A DNA stretch of 49,700 nt from DASXBA01 sp046729895 (GCA_046729895.1 JBKPHP010000056.1:1-49700); one strand, 5' to 3'; counted from the stretch's first letter, positions 1 through 7,250 are shown. Numbers and translations are program-made. The notes: a model not told the origin generated them from the sequence alone.

Positions 1-367
1 CGCTTGGGGTGCCGCCGCCTGTGCCGGCGGTCCCGCCGCCGCCCGTATTGCCGCCGGTGCCGCCACTGCCGCCGGTGCCGCCACCGCCGCCGGTGCCGCC
101 CGTGCCGGCGGTGCCGCCGCTCGTCCCGCCCCCGGTGCCGCCGCCGGTCCCCCCGGTCGAGGGGGCGGAGGGGGAGGGAGCGCTATTCGTCGCGGTGGTC
201 TCGGTGTTCGTCCGATCGCGGCTTTTGCCGAGATTGTCGGGGGTCGTGGGAGTGCCGAGGTCCGCGGGGTTCGACTTGTTCGAGTCGCCCCCGGCGGACG
301 CGATCAGCACGATCAGCAGCACCAGCACGACGCCGGCCGCCAGGCCCGCGACGATCCGGCGGCGCAT
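1..367 (-). CDS. Membrane-anchored Gly/Thr-rich repeat protein (3' end beyond window)
   Basis: Reading leftward from ATG at 367, the frame is open to the window edge, so the C-terminus is missing. The product starts with MRRRI, followed by a single hydrophobic segment (about residues 5-24) ending in SAGGDSNK. A Thr/Ser/Asn-rich linker follows, and from about residue 75 the sequence is almost only GGT, GGTGG and GGTGGG units. This architecture fits a protein anchored in the membrane by its N-terminus with a flexible extracytoplasmic tail. The DNA of the tail is a run of near-identical ggcggcacc triplets, prone to slippage and to assembly error. No enzymatic domain is visible and the function is unknown. 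Confidence 0.6.
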   Translation of the reverse strand, partial: MRRRIVAGLAAGVVLVLLIVLIASAGGDSNKSNPADLGTPTTPDNLGKSRDRTNTETTATNSAPSPSAPSTGGTGGGTGGGTSGGTAGTGGTGGGGGTGGSGGTGGNTGGGGTAGTGGGTPS

Positions 368-507
368 GTAGACCTCATGCGGCTCGCGGCGACGAGGACC
401 TTGAGGGGCGCGCGTCGGCTCCAGCCGGCGTGTGGGATGCTCGTCCAAGAGCCCGCGACGGTAGCAGCTTGGCGGGACTGCGAGCCAAGGACCTATCCCG
501 ACAGGTC

Positions 508-930
508 CTAGGCGAAATGCAAGTCCGCCGCCTCGTCCTCCTCCACCGGACGCCCGCACACAGGGCACCACCAGCGGGCCTCGATCGGGCTGCCGCAGAC
601 CGCATGCCGGGGCGGCTCGGCGCCCTCGCGATGACGCGCTCCCCAATCGGCGAGAAGCCGCAGCGCGCCCGCCAGCTCGCGGCCAGAGCCGGTGAGCTCG
701 TAGACGAAGCGCTGAGGACGCTCCGAGTACGGTTCCGCCAGTACGAGCCCCTCCCCCTCGAGCCGGCGAAGTCGCTGGGTGAGGACGTTGGGCGCAATGC
801 CAGGGAGCTCCGCTTCGAGGTCGCCGAAGCGGCGCGGCCCCTCGAGCAGGGCCTCGACCAGGAGCAGTGTCCAGCGGTCGCCGACGCTGTCGAGCGCGGC
901 GGCGAGAGGGGAGTCGGCACGGGTTGCCAC
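508..930 (-). CDS. HxlR-family winged-helix transcriptional regulator
   Basis: A 140-residue protein with the HxlR signature: a helix starting LDSVGDRWTLLLVEALLEG, a recognition region (GIAPNVLTQRLRRLEGEGLV) and a wing (RFVYELTGSGREL). HxlR proteins are dimeric DNA-binding regulators, often redox- or electrophile-responsive. After residue 110 it carries a short Cys tail (C at HAVCG, then a CPVCG pair) that resembles a small zinc ribbon and could bind metal or sense oxidation. It is divergent from a pair of HtrA-type protease genes with 73 bases between. That gap holds a near-perfect palindrome, so autoregulation and control of the proteases is a reasonable inference. The start is GTG at 930, six bases after a TACCAT -10-like box. 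Confidence 0.9.
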   Translation of the reverse strand: MATRADSPLAAALDSVGDRWTLLLVEALLEGPRRFGDLEAELPGIAPNVLTQRLRRLEGEGLVLAEPYSERPQRFVYELTGSGRELAGALRLLADWGARHREGAEPPRHAVCGSPIEARWWCPVCGRPVEEDEAADLHFA

Positions 931-936
931 GGACCA

Positions 937-942
937 ATGGTA
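937..942 (-). promoter_or_regulatory. -10-like box (TACCAT) for the HxlR gene, leaderless layout
   Basis: On the minus strand TACCAT is followed by six bases and then the GTG start codon. No Shine-Dalgarno sequence is present, so the transcript probably begins at or next to the start codon. Confidence 0.4.
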
Positions 943-965
943 CGCGGTGATCGGCCGTTATAGTG

Positions 966-988
966 GTGACTTGCTAGCTGCAAGTGAC
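966..988. promoter_or_regulatory. Palindromic candidate operator between HxlR and htrA-like genes
   Basis: Inverted repeat ACTTGC-tagct-GCAAGT (969-985) with perfect 6-base arms, extending to 9-base arms with one mismatch (966-974 and 980-988). It lies just downstream of a possible plus-strand -10 (TATAGT, 959-964) and upstream of the HxlR promoter. Size and symmetry suit a dimeric winged-helix regulator. Binding by the adjacent HxlR protein is inferred. Confidence 0.4.
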
Positions 989-1003
989 TGACTGGAGAAT
1001 GCA

Positions 1004-1915
1004 ATGACTGCAGTGACTGAATTGGCCGACACGCTCTCCGGGGCGGCCGACCGCGTCGGCCTGTCGGTCGTCGGGCTGGGCCGTGGATGGGGTCTCGGCT
1101 CGGGCGTGGTGATCGGCGACGGGCAAGTGCTGACGAACGCGCACAACCTGCGCCGCGGCGAGGTCACGCTGACATTCAGCGACGGCCGCAGGGAGTCGGG
1201 CGAGGCGGCCGGGGTCGACCCCGATCTGGACCTCGCGGTGCTGGAGGTCGACACCGGCGACGCCCCCGCCATCCAGTGGGACCCTGATCTCGCCGCCCCT
1301 TCGCTGGGCACGCCGGTGGTGGCGCTGGCCAACCCCGGCGGGCGCGGATTGCGCGTGACTCTCGGCTTCGTGTCCTCCGAGGGCCGAAGCTTCAGGGGAC
1401 CGCGCGGGCGACGCGTGGAGGGCGCCATCGAGCACACGGCCGCGCTGCCCCGCGGCTCCTCCGGCGGGCCGCTCGTCGACGTGGAGGGCCGCCTGCTAGG
1501 GCTCAACAGCGTGAGGCTCGACGGCGGCCTGATCCTCGCGGTACCGGCCACCGCCGCTGTGCGGGAGCGCGCCGAGGTGCTCGCGCAGGGCGGCACCCCA
1601 GGTTCGCATCGGCTCGGCGTGGCGGTCGCGCCGCCGCGCGTGGCCAGGCGGCTCCGGCGCGCCGTCGGGCTCCCCGAGCGGGAGGGCCTCCTGGTCCGGT
1701 CCGTGGAGCGCGGCAGCCCAGCCGAGAGAGCCGAGATCGAGCGCGGCGACCTGATCGTCGCGGCCGGCGGAAAGGAGGTCGACGGCGTCGACGGCCTCTA
1801 CTCGGCGCTCGACGCGGTGCCCCAGGCGGGTGGAACCCTGCCGCTGACGCTGCTGCGCGGGACCGAGGAGCGCGAGGTGGAGGTGGTCTTCGAGTCTCGA
1901 AGGGAGGCCGCGTGA
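1004..1915 (+). CDS. HtrA/DegP-like trypsin-fold serine protease with PDZ domain
   Basis: 303 residues. The trypsin-like domain spans about 20-205 and shows the full triad: His47 (LTNAHN), Asp76 (DLDLAVLEV) and Ser153 (RGSSGGPL). A PDZ domain follows at about 210-298 (GLLVRSVERGSPAERAEIERGDLIVAAGG). The protease should degrade or sense misfolded proteins. Unlike most HtrA proteins it has no signal peptide or membrane anchor; the N-terminus is polar and reaches the protease fold within 20 residues, so it is probably cytoplasmic. The ATG start has a GGAG six bases upstream. Its TGA overlaps the GTG of the next gene by four bases, so the two proteases are translationally coupled. Confidence 0.88.
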   Translation: MTAVTELADTLSGAADRVGLSVVGLGRGWGLGSGVVIGDGQVLTNAHNLRRGEVTLTFSDGRRESGEAAGVDPDLDLAVLEVDTGDAPAIQWDPDLAAPSLGTPVVALANPGGRGLRVTLGFVSSEGRSFRGPRGRRVEGAIEHTAALPRGSSGGPLVDVEGRLLGLNSVRLDGGLILAVPATAAVRERAEVLAQGGTPGSHRLGVAVAPPRVARRLRRAVGLPEREGLLVRSVERGSPAERAEIERGDLIVAAGGKEVDGVDGLYSALDAVPQAGGTLPLTLLRGTEEREVEVVFESRREAA

Positions 1916-2898
1916 GCTCGCCGGCAGCTTCTCCGACCGAGCGCCGTCCCAGCGAGGACGAAGCGCTCGACGCGTACTCCCGCGCGGTCACCTGGGTGGC
2001 GGAGCGGCTCACCCCGTCGGTGGCGAGCCTGCGTGTGTTGCGCCGCTCTCGCTCCGGGCAGGTCCCGGTCGGGGCGGGGAGCGCTGTGGCACTCACGCCC
2101 GACGGCTACATGCTCACCTCCGCCCACGTGGTCGGCGGGTCGGCTCGCCAGGGGCGGGCGACGTTCCCGGACGGGCGCGAGGATCGATTCGAGGTCGCAG
2201 GCCGAGACCCGCTGTCCGACCTGGCCGTCTTGCGCACGCGCCAGCAGGGGCTCGAGCCCGCGGAGCTCGGTGACGCCACTCAGCTCCGGGTGGGGCAGCT
2301 CGTGGTCGCGATCGGGAACCCTCAGGGATTCGGCGGCTCTGTGACGGCCGGCGTGGTCTCCGCACTGGGCCGCTCGCTGCCCGCCCAGGCTCGCCGCGCC
2401 GGGCGCATCATCGACAACGTGATCCAGACCGACGCCGCGCTCAATCCCGGCAACTCCGGCGGCGCTCTCGCGGACAGCCGCGGCCGCGTGGTTGGCGTGA
2501 ACACCGCAGTGGCCGGCGTCGGGCTGGGATTGGCCGTACCCATCAACGAGAACACCCTCCGCGTGATCGGCTCGCTCATGCGCGAAGGACGGGTCCGGCG
2601 CGCCTACCTCGGAATCGCTGGCGGACCCAGGCCGCTGCCGCCGCAAGCCCGTGCGCAGACCGGCGCCGATAGCTGCGTCGAGGTCGTGGAGATCGTGAGG
2701 GGCAGCCCCGCCGACGAGGCCGGCATCCGCCCGGAGGATCTGATCCTGGAGGTGGACGGCAGTCCGGTGGCGACCGTCGAGGACCTGCAGCAGCTGATGG
2801 TCGCCGAGCTGATCGGGACGCCGATACCCGTGCGCGTGCTGCGTCAGGGCCGGCCACTCGAGCTCGAGCTGGTGCCGGCGGAGCTGGACGGCGGCTAG
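1912..2898 (+). CDS. Second HtrA/DegP-like serine protease with PDZ domain
   Basis: 328 residues, starting at GTG within a GTGA overlap with the previous protease gene. The triad is complete: His72 (LTSAHVVGG), Asp103 (DPLSDLAVLRT) and Ser182 (NPGNSGGAL). The oxyanion and activation loop are close to canonical HtrA. A C-terminal PDZ domain spans about 225-322 (GSPADEAGIRPEDLILEVDG). As with its neighbour, there is no signal peptide or hydrophobic anchor in the polar N-terminal 50 residues. The two proteins are diverged paralogues that may form mixed or cooperating oligomers (inference). The gene converges on the NlpC/P60-like gene with a 3-base gap. Confidence 0.92.
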   Translation: MSSPAASPTERRPSEDEALDAYSRAVTWVAERLTPSVASLRVLRRSRSGQVPVGAGSAVALTPDGYMLTSAHVVGGSARQGRATFPDGREDRFEVAGRDPLSDLAVLRTRQQGLEPAELGDATQLRVGQLVVAIGNPQGFGGSVTAGVVSALGRSLPAQARRAGRIIDNVIQTDAALNPGNSGGALADSRGRVVGVNTAVAGVGLGLAVPINENTLRVIGSLMREGRVRRAYLGIAGGPRPLPPQARAQTGADSCVEVVEIVRGSPADEAGIRPEDLILEVDGSPVATVEDLQQLMVAELIGTPIPVRVLRQGRPLELELVPAELDGG

Positions 2899-2901
2899 GA
2901 G

Positions 2902-3774
2902 CTACAGCCGTGGCGGGTGCACGGCCGCGAAGCCGCCCGCGGAGCGCCCACCCTCCTGCCAGCGCGTACCGGCGCGCCCCCGACCGCTCGTATCGAAGCG
3001 CAGGCCGGCCACGAACATGAACACGTGGCCGGGGCTCGCGTAGATCGTGATCCACTTGCCGCGCCCGGGGCTACCCCAGTGCATGAAGGCGCCGGAGGTC
3101 AGTGGGCGGTCGAGCAGGCCGGCGCCCGCCAGCGCGAACGAAACCGAGCCGGAGCAGTCGTAGCCGTTGTCGCGCCAGGCACCGTGACCGCCGCCCCACT
3201 TGTAGGGGAATTTGGCGATCTCGTTTCCGGCGAGGATCACGCGCTTGACGACGTCCGGGGCGCCCTCTGGTGCCTGCGCGGTGCCGTCCGGCAGAACCTT
3301 GGCCCGCGCTCCGGTCGCGAGGGAGGCCGAGTCGAGGTGGCCCCGGAAGCTCCGCAGGGCGGCTCGCGCCTCCCGCAGGTCGGCGCGGACCTGGGCGTCC
3401 GAGGGCGCTCCCGGACTCGGAGCGTCGTCCGCGGCTCCCGGATTGGGAGCGACGCCCGGGTCGCCGCCGGCCTTGGCCTGCGCGCCGACCCCCTCGATAC
3501 GGACCGCGTGGCCGCCCCTCTGCTCATTCTTCTTGCCACGGAACCCTTTCGCCGCCTCCGGGGTAAGTACCGGATCGTTGTCGGGCGACGTGCGCGGGAC
3601 GCTGGTGGTGGCGTCCCTGCGCTCGGGGGACAGCGTCGCGGCTGCCAGGGCCGCAACCGCTCCCACGCTCACCAGCGCGAGCGCGGCGGGCACCACCATG
3701 CGCGGCCGGCGGAGCTGTGACGACAACAGGCGGCTCAGGCGGCCAGTCGATCTTTCCGGTACGTGGACTTCCAT
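2902..3774 (-). CDS. NlpC/P60-like cell-wall hydrolase, membrane-anchored or exported
   Basis: 290 residues. A basic N-terminus leads to a hydrophobic segment at about 26-48, which is a signal anchor or signal peptide. A low-complexity Pro/Ala/Asp linker runs to about 125, followed by a short helical stretch. The C-terminal domain at about 175-290 resembles NlpC/P60: the catalytic Cys lies in NGYDCSGSVSFAL (Cys207) and a His in SPGHVFMFV (His250). Such enzymes cleave peptide stems of peptidoglycan. The fold is compact and the third polar residue is not obvious to me, so activity is inferred. With ATG at 3774 the 5' end overlaps the small gene upstream by 40 bases; an internal start, such as the ATG giving Met26, is an alternative. 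Confidence 0.75.
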   Translation of the reverse strand: MEVHVPERSTGRLSRLLSSQLRRPRMVVPAALALVSVGAVAALAAATLSPERRDATTSVPRTSPDNDPVLTPEAAKGFRGKKNEQRGGHAVRIEGVGAQAKAGGDPGVAPNPGAADDAPSPGAPSDAQVRADLREARAALRSFRGHLDSASLATGARAKVLPDGTAQAPEGAPDVVKRVILAGNEIAKFPYKWGGGHGAWRDNGYDCSGSVSFALAGAGLLDRPLTSGAFMHWGSPGRGKWITIYASPGHVFMFVAGLRFDTSGRGRAGTRWQEGGRSAGGFAAVHPPRL

Positions 3775-3878
3775 TCCTCGTAGGGCGTCCCGTCGACGAT
3801 TTCCCGTGCCTCCGATTCGGACACCTGTACGCCTCTCTCCTCCGCCGCCTCGGGCTCGGTCCGGGTGGCCTCCTCCAT
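3735..3878 (-). CDS. Small acidic hypothetical protein (47 aa)
   Basis: A 47-codon frame from ATG 3878 to TGA 3735. The product begins MEEATRTEPEAAEERGVQVS and ends with a Tyr/Trp/Lys-rich stretch, GTPYEEWKSTYRKDRLAA. Composition (acidic helix then aromatic-basic tail) looks like a genuine small soluble protein rather than a shadow. It is upstream of, and partly overlapping, the NlpC/P60-like gene, and divergent from the duplicated small membrane protein. A TACGGT box stands nine bases before the start. I do not recognise the family. Confidence 0.45.
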   Translation of the reverse strand: MEEATRTEPEAAEERGVQVSESEAREIVDGTPYEEWKSTYRKDRLAA

Positions 3879-3887
3879 TGGGCTCGA

Positions 3888-3893
3888 ACCGTA
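3888..3893 (-). promoter_or_regulatory. -10-like box (TACGGT) before the 47-aa gene
   Basis: TACGGT on the minus strand is separated by nine bases from the ATG at 3878, consistent with a very short or absent leader. Confidence 0.3.
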
Positions 3894-3923
3894 GCGCGTT
3901 GTCCCTGTGGCAGGATGAGGTTC

Positions 3924-4214
3924 ATGGACGAGCGAAGACAGGCCGTGCCCGAGGATCCGAGCGGGATCGAGGAGCCCCATGACGTGCTGGCCGCCGAGGA
4001 ATTCGGCATAGGCGCCCGCGATGTGCGCTGGCCCGCGGACCCGAGCGGGATCCAGGAGCCCCACGACGTGCTCGCCGCCGAGGAGTTCGCCATGCCGGCC
4101 GGGCAGGACAGCGCTCACGAGGCCGCCGCCGGGCCCGACCCGCGAAGCTGGGTTCCCCTGGCCGTGATCGCTGCCGCAGCGGCCTTGCTGCTACTGCGCC
4201 TCCGCCGGCGCTAG
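3924..4214 (+). CDS. Tail-anchored small protein with two copies of a DPSGI.EPHDVLAAEEF motif
   Basis: 96 residues from ATG 3924 (an in-frame ATG at 3915 is possible). Residues 11-27 and 39-55 are two copies of a 17-residue motif, DPSGIEEPHDVLAAEEF and DPSGIQEPHDVLAAEEF. A Pro/Asp spacer leads to one C-terminal hydrophobic helix (about 76-92) ending in RLRRR, so the acidic repeats should face the cytoplasm with a tail anchor. The Pro-His-Asp and Glu-Glu-Phe elements look like short interaction motifs. I recognise no catalytic domain. The function is unknown; a docking or scaffold role at the membrane is an inference. Confidence 0.7.
   Translation: MDERRQAVPEDPSGIEEPHDVLAAEEFGIGARDVRWPADPSGIQEPHDVLAAEEFAMPAGQDSAHEAAAGPDPRSWVPLAVIAAAAALLLLRLRRR
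3957..4088 (+). repeat. 48-bp direct repeat, two copies, 84-bp period
   Basis: Copies at 3957-4004 and 4041-4088 differ at four of 48 positions. They encode the duplicated 17-residue motif of the tail-anchored protein. The 28-codon period keeps frame. The high nucleotide identity suggests a recent or gene-converted duplication. Confidence 0.9.
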
Positions 4215-4275
4215 CGCGCGGCCGGCGGGCGGTCTCGATCGCCTGCCCGGCGATGGGTCGAGCCCGGGAGGCGAC

Positions 4276-4512
4276 TTAGGGGTACAGCTCCCCGTCTTCC
4301 CCCACCACGAAGATGGCCGTCACCGGGCAGTTCTGGGCCGCCTCGAGGATGTCGTCCTTGGAGGCCCCGTCGGGATCCACCACGACCGCCTTGTCCTCGT
4401 CGTCGAGCTGGAAGACGTCAGGCGCCGTGTCCACGCAGTCGCCGGAGCCGATGCACAGGGCCCGGTCGACCTCCACGTGGATGCGATTCTTCGAGGAGAG
4501 CGCTTCGGCCAT
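4276..4512 (-). CDS. Single-cluster ferredoxin (3Fe-4S type)
   Basis: 78 residues with the short actinobacterial ferredoxin pattern: Cys20-x5-Cys26 (CIGSGDC) and Cys62-Pro (NCPV). The position that holds a fourth Cys in 4Fe-4S relatives is Ser23, so a 3Fe-4S cluster is most likely. Such proteins pass electrons to cytochromes P450 or other monooxygenases in the cytoplasm. No P450 gene is in this window, so the partner is elsewhere. The gene is downstream of the aldehyde dehydrogenase on the same strand but separated by a strong hairpin, so it is probably transcribed alone. A TAGCCT box lies nine bases before the ATG. Confidence 0.92.
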   Translation of the reverse strand: MAEALSSKNRIHVEVDRALCIGSGDCVDTAPDVFQLDDEDKAVVVDPDGASKDDILEAAQNCPVTAIFVVGEDGELYP

Positions 4513-4521
4513 CTGCGGGCG

Positions 4522-4527
4522 AGGCTA
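4522..4527 (-). promoter_or_regulatory. -10-like box (TAGCCT) for the ferredoxin gene
   Basis: TAGCCT on the minus strand ends nine bases before the ATG at 4512, with no Shine-Dalgarno between. Confidence 0.35.
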
Positions 4528-4597
4528 GCGCGACCTCGACAGAAACTGCCGCGCTCGCGGCGAGCTTCTCCCCAGGCCTGGAGGCGCGGTCCCCAGC

Positions 4598-4646
4598 GAC
4601 CTGGGCTCTTTCAGGCCCGTATATGGGGCCTGAAAGAGCCCAGGTC
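4598..4646 (-). terminator. 21-bp perfect inverted repeat after aldehyde dehydrogenase
   Basis: Arms 4598-4618 and 4626-4646 are perfectly complementary with a 7-base loop (gtatatg). It lies 20 bases past the stop of the dehydrogenase gene. There is no clear U-tract, as is common in high-GC bacteria. The symmetry would also work on the other strand. Confidence 0.75.
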
Positions 4647-4666
4647 CGGCCGCGGCGCCCGGGCCG

Positions 4667-6226
4667 CTACGTGCCTCGCTTGCCGCGGCCGTAGAGCAAC
4701 TTCAGCAGGCCGCCGACGAGCTTCGTGTTGCGCCGCTTGTAGGGCAGCATGTGCACGTCGCGCTTGGGCGCGAAGCGGGTGACTAGGATGGTCTGCTGCT
4801 TCGTGTACTTGCGGACGCCGTTCGCGCCGTGGCGCGAGCCGAGTCCGGAGCTCTTCCAGCCGCCCATCGGCAGCTCGAGGGCGATGTAGTTGACCTGTGC
4901 GTCGTTGACGCAGATGGCGCCCGCCTCGACCTGGCGGGCTAGCTGCTCGCCCTTGGCGGCGTCCTTGGTCCACACCGAGGCCTGCAGCCCGTAGGGCGAG
5001 TCATTGGCGAGCCGGACGGCCTCCTCGGCGTCGCGGACCCGCATGACCGGCAGCGTCGGCCCGAAGGTCTCCTCCGTCATGCACTCCATCGTGTGGTCCA
5101 CGTCTACGAGGAGCGTCGGCTCGTAGAAGCTGCCCGCGCCGTCACCACGCTTTCCGCCGACCAGCACCCGGGCGCCCTTGGCAACGGCGTCCTTCACGTG
5201 TTCGTCGATCAGCTCGACCTGCGGAGGCGAGGTGATGGCTCCCATGTCCACCGACCCGGGCGGACCCGGCACCCCCTGACGGAGCCCCCGCATCTTCTCC
5301 TCGACCTTCGAGACGAATTCGTCGTAGACGGGCTCCTCGACGTAGACACGCTCGACCGAGATGCAGGTCTGGCCGCCGTTCTGCATGGAGTAGTGCACGG
5401 CGCCGTTGGCGGCCCGCTCGAGATCGGCGTCGGAGAGCACGATCATCGGGTCCTTGCCCCCGAGCTCGAGCCCGACTGGCGTCAACGTCTTCGCGGCACG
5501 CTCCATCACCTTCTTGCCGACCTCCGTGGAACCGGTGAACATGACGAAGTCCACGGCGTCGATCAGCGCCCCGCCGACGTCGCTGCCGGCCCCGATGCAG
5601 ACCTGGTAGACGTCGTCCGGCATGCCGCACTCGCGCAGCATCTCCTGCATGAGGAGCGAGGTGAGCGGCGTGATGCTGGCGGGCTTGAGGATGACCGAGT
5701 TGCCGGCCGCGAGCGCCGGGATGCAATCGCCGAAGGAGTTCGTGAGCGGGTAGTTCCAGGGGCCGATCACGCCGACCACGCCAACCGGCGCGTAGCGCAC
5801 GATCAGCTTGCGACCGAGGACGAAGGGGGAGCTGGAGCGAACCCGCTCGTCCGCCAGGTACGTCGGGGCGTGCTTCGCCCAGAAACCGAAGGCGCCCGCC
5901 GTGTAGGAGATCTCCGCGAGCAGGGCGTCTTCGTAGGTCTTGCCGTTCTCCGACACGATCGTGTCGATCGTCCGGTCCTGGTTGTCGAGCATCCACTTCT
6001 GCGCGCGGCGGAGGATCCTGGCACGACCGTCGAAGCCGAGCGCCTCCCATCCGGCCTGAGCGGCACGCGCCTTGCGCGCCATCTCGGCGACCTGCGCGGG
6101 ATCGGCGGCCGGCACCGTGGCGATCACCTCCCCGGTCGCCGGGTTGGTCACGTCGATCGTCTTGCCATCCGCGTCCTGGGCGCGCGCGTCGGCGCTCGTC
6201 TGCTGGGTCGTGGTCGTTTGCTCCAC
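4667..6226 (-). CDS. NAD(P)-dependent aldehyde dehydrogenase, succinate-semialdehyde dehydrogenase GabD2-like
   Basis: 519 residues from a GTG at 6226 preceded by a strong AAGGAGG. The open frame continues upstream but the codons there do not look coding. The ALDH fold is complete: NAD motif FTGSTEVGKK (about 230-239), general base Glu254 in ELGGKDP, nucleophile Cys288 in GGQTCIS, and the C-terminal LPMGGWKSSGLGSRHG loop. The N-terminal PVGVVGVIGPWNYPL and overall layout resemble actinobacterial GabD2. Expected reaction: aldehyde to acid, for example succinate semialdehyde to succinate. A basic C-terminus (KRRNTKLVGGLLKLLYGRGKRGT) extends beyond the core. Substrate assignment is tentative. 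Confidence 0.9.
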   Translation of the reverse strand: MEQTTTTQQTSADARAQDADGKTIDVTNPATGEVIATVPAADPAQVAEMARKARAAQAGWEALGFDGRARILRRAQKWMLDNQDRTIDTIVSENGKTYEDALLAEISYTAGAFGFWAKHAPTYLADERVRSSSPFVLGRKLIVRYAPVGVVGVIGPWNYPLTNSFGDCIPALAAGNSVILKPASITPLTSLLMQEMLRECGMPDDVYQVCIGAGSDVGGALIDAVDFVMFTGSTEVGKKVMERAAKTLTPVGLELGGKDPMIVLSDADLERAANGAVHYSMQNGGQTCISVERVYVEEPVYDEFVSKVEEKMRGLRQGVPGPPGSVDMGAITSPPQVELIDEHVKDAVAKGARVLVGGKRGDGAGSFYEPTLLVDVDHTMECMTEETFGPTLPVMRVRDAEEAVRLANDSPYGLQASVWTKDAAKGEQLARQVEAGAICVNDAQVNYIALELPMGGWKSSGLGSRHGANGVRKYTKQQTILVTRFAPKRDVHMLPYKRRNTKLVGGLLKLLYGRGKRGT

Positions 6227-6418
6227 CTGTCTCCTCCTTAAGCCGCTGCGCGCAAGACTATCCCCGGCCGCCTGGCCGAACCTAGACAGCGGATTCGTGT
6301 GCCCATTCGGGGCGCTCGAGGAGAGCGCCGGCAGCGGCGGGATGCCGCGCTGCTCGACGCCAGGCACGTCGCGCGGCGCGGCGGGATGAAATAGTCCCCG
6401 GAGCGGAAGCGGGACTTG

Positions 6419-7228
6419 ATGCCTACTACCGACGCCAACGGCCAGACGCTCTACTACGAGGTTCACGGCGAGGGTGAGCCGCTTCTCTGTGTGATGGGCC
6501 TGGCCGCGAATACGCTCGCTTGGGCGCTTCAGGTGCCGGCGTTCGCCGAGCACCACCGCACGGTCATCTTCGACAACCGCGACGTCGGGCGGTCTTCGAT
6601 CGCGACCAGGCAGTACGAGATCCGCGACATGGCGCAGGACACCCTTGCCCTGGCCGACGCCCTCGAGCTCGACTCCTTCCATCTCCTCGGTTGCTCGATG
6701 GGCGGGGCCATCTCCCAGGAGGTGGCGCTGAGCGCGCCGGAGCGGGTGCGCACTCTGACGCTCGCCGTCACCTATGCCGGAACGGGAAACTGGGGCCGGA
6801 AGTTCAGCCAGGTCTGGGGCAGCCGCCGGCAGCGGGCCTCGCGGGAAGAACACATCGACGAGCTGATGCTCTTGACGCTCTCGGAAGCGTTCTTCGAGAA
6901 CGACGACGCCGTGGCATACGTGCGCCGCATGATGCTGGACGACCCCCATCCTCAGCCGCCCGAGGCGTTCGCGCGCCAGCTCGAGGCGTCGCGGCGGCAC
7001 GACAGCCGCGACCGTCTCGGCTCCCTGAAGACGCCGGTGCATGTGATCGGTGGCGAGCACGACCTCCTCGTGCCGATCTGGAAGCAGCGCGAGCTGGCGG
7101 AGCTGATTCCGAACGCCAAGCTGACGGTGATCGAGCGCTCGCCTCACGGCGCGAACGTGGAGCGCGCGCCGGAGTTCAATGCGCTCGTGCTCGACTTCAT
7201 CGCCGAGAAGAGCGCGGCAGCGGTATAG
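6419..7228 (+). CDS. Alpha/beta-fold hydrolase
   Basis: 269 residues from ATG 6419 (a TTG just before it is in frame). The triad is Ser93 in the nucleophile elbow GCSMGG, Asp215 in GGEHDLLVP and His243 in SPHGANVE. An oxyanion region follows strand beta3 (VMGLAANTLAW). The family includes 3-oxoadipate enol-lactonase-like and other C-C or ester hydrolases, and the sequence alone does not fix the substrate. It is divergent from the aldehyde dehydrogenase across about 190 bases in which I see no feature beyond the two start regions. Confidence 0.9.
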   Translation: MPTTDANGQTLYYEVHGEGEPLLCVMGLAANTLAWALQVPAFAEHHRTVIFDNRDVGRSSIATRQYEIRDMAQDTLALADALELDSFHLLGCSMGGAISQEVALSAPERVRTLTLAVTYAGTGNWGRKFSQVWGSRRQRASREEHIDELMLLTLSEAFFENDDAVAYVRRMMLDDPHPQPPEAFARQLEASRRHDSRDRLGSLKTPVHVIGGEHDLLVPIWKQRELAELIPNAKLTVIERSPHGANVERAPEFNALVLDFIAEKSAAAV

Positions 7229-7237
7229 CCAGAGACT

Positions 7238-7250
7238 CCGCATGCTGCGG
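7238..7250 (+). terminator. Short hairpin after the alpha/beta hydrolase
   Basis: CCGCA-tgc-TGCGG, a 5-bp stem with 3-base loop ten bases past the stop codon. It lies between convergent genes. It is weak and may be chance. Confidence 0.25.

Noticed and set aside
9..371. Plus-strand frame rich in Val-Pro-Pro repeats
   Set aside because: It is the complement of the Gly/Thr-repeat protein on the minus strand, which has a proper start, a membrane helix and a plausible linker.
3735..4118. Long minus-strand frame over the duplicated-motif gene
   Set aside because: Upstream of 3878 it is antisense to the repeat protein; only the last 47 codons look independent.
6227..7243. Minus-strand extension of the aldehyde dehydrogenase frame (to 858 codons)
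   Set aside because: The extra codons lie opposite the alpha/beta hydrolase and resemble no domain; the AAGGAGG before GTG 6226 fixes the start.
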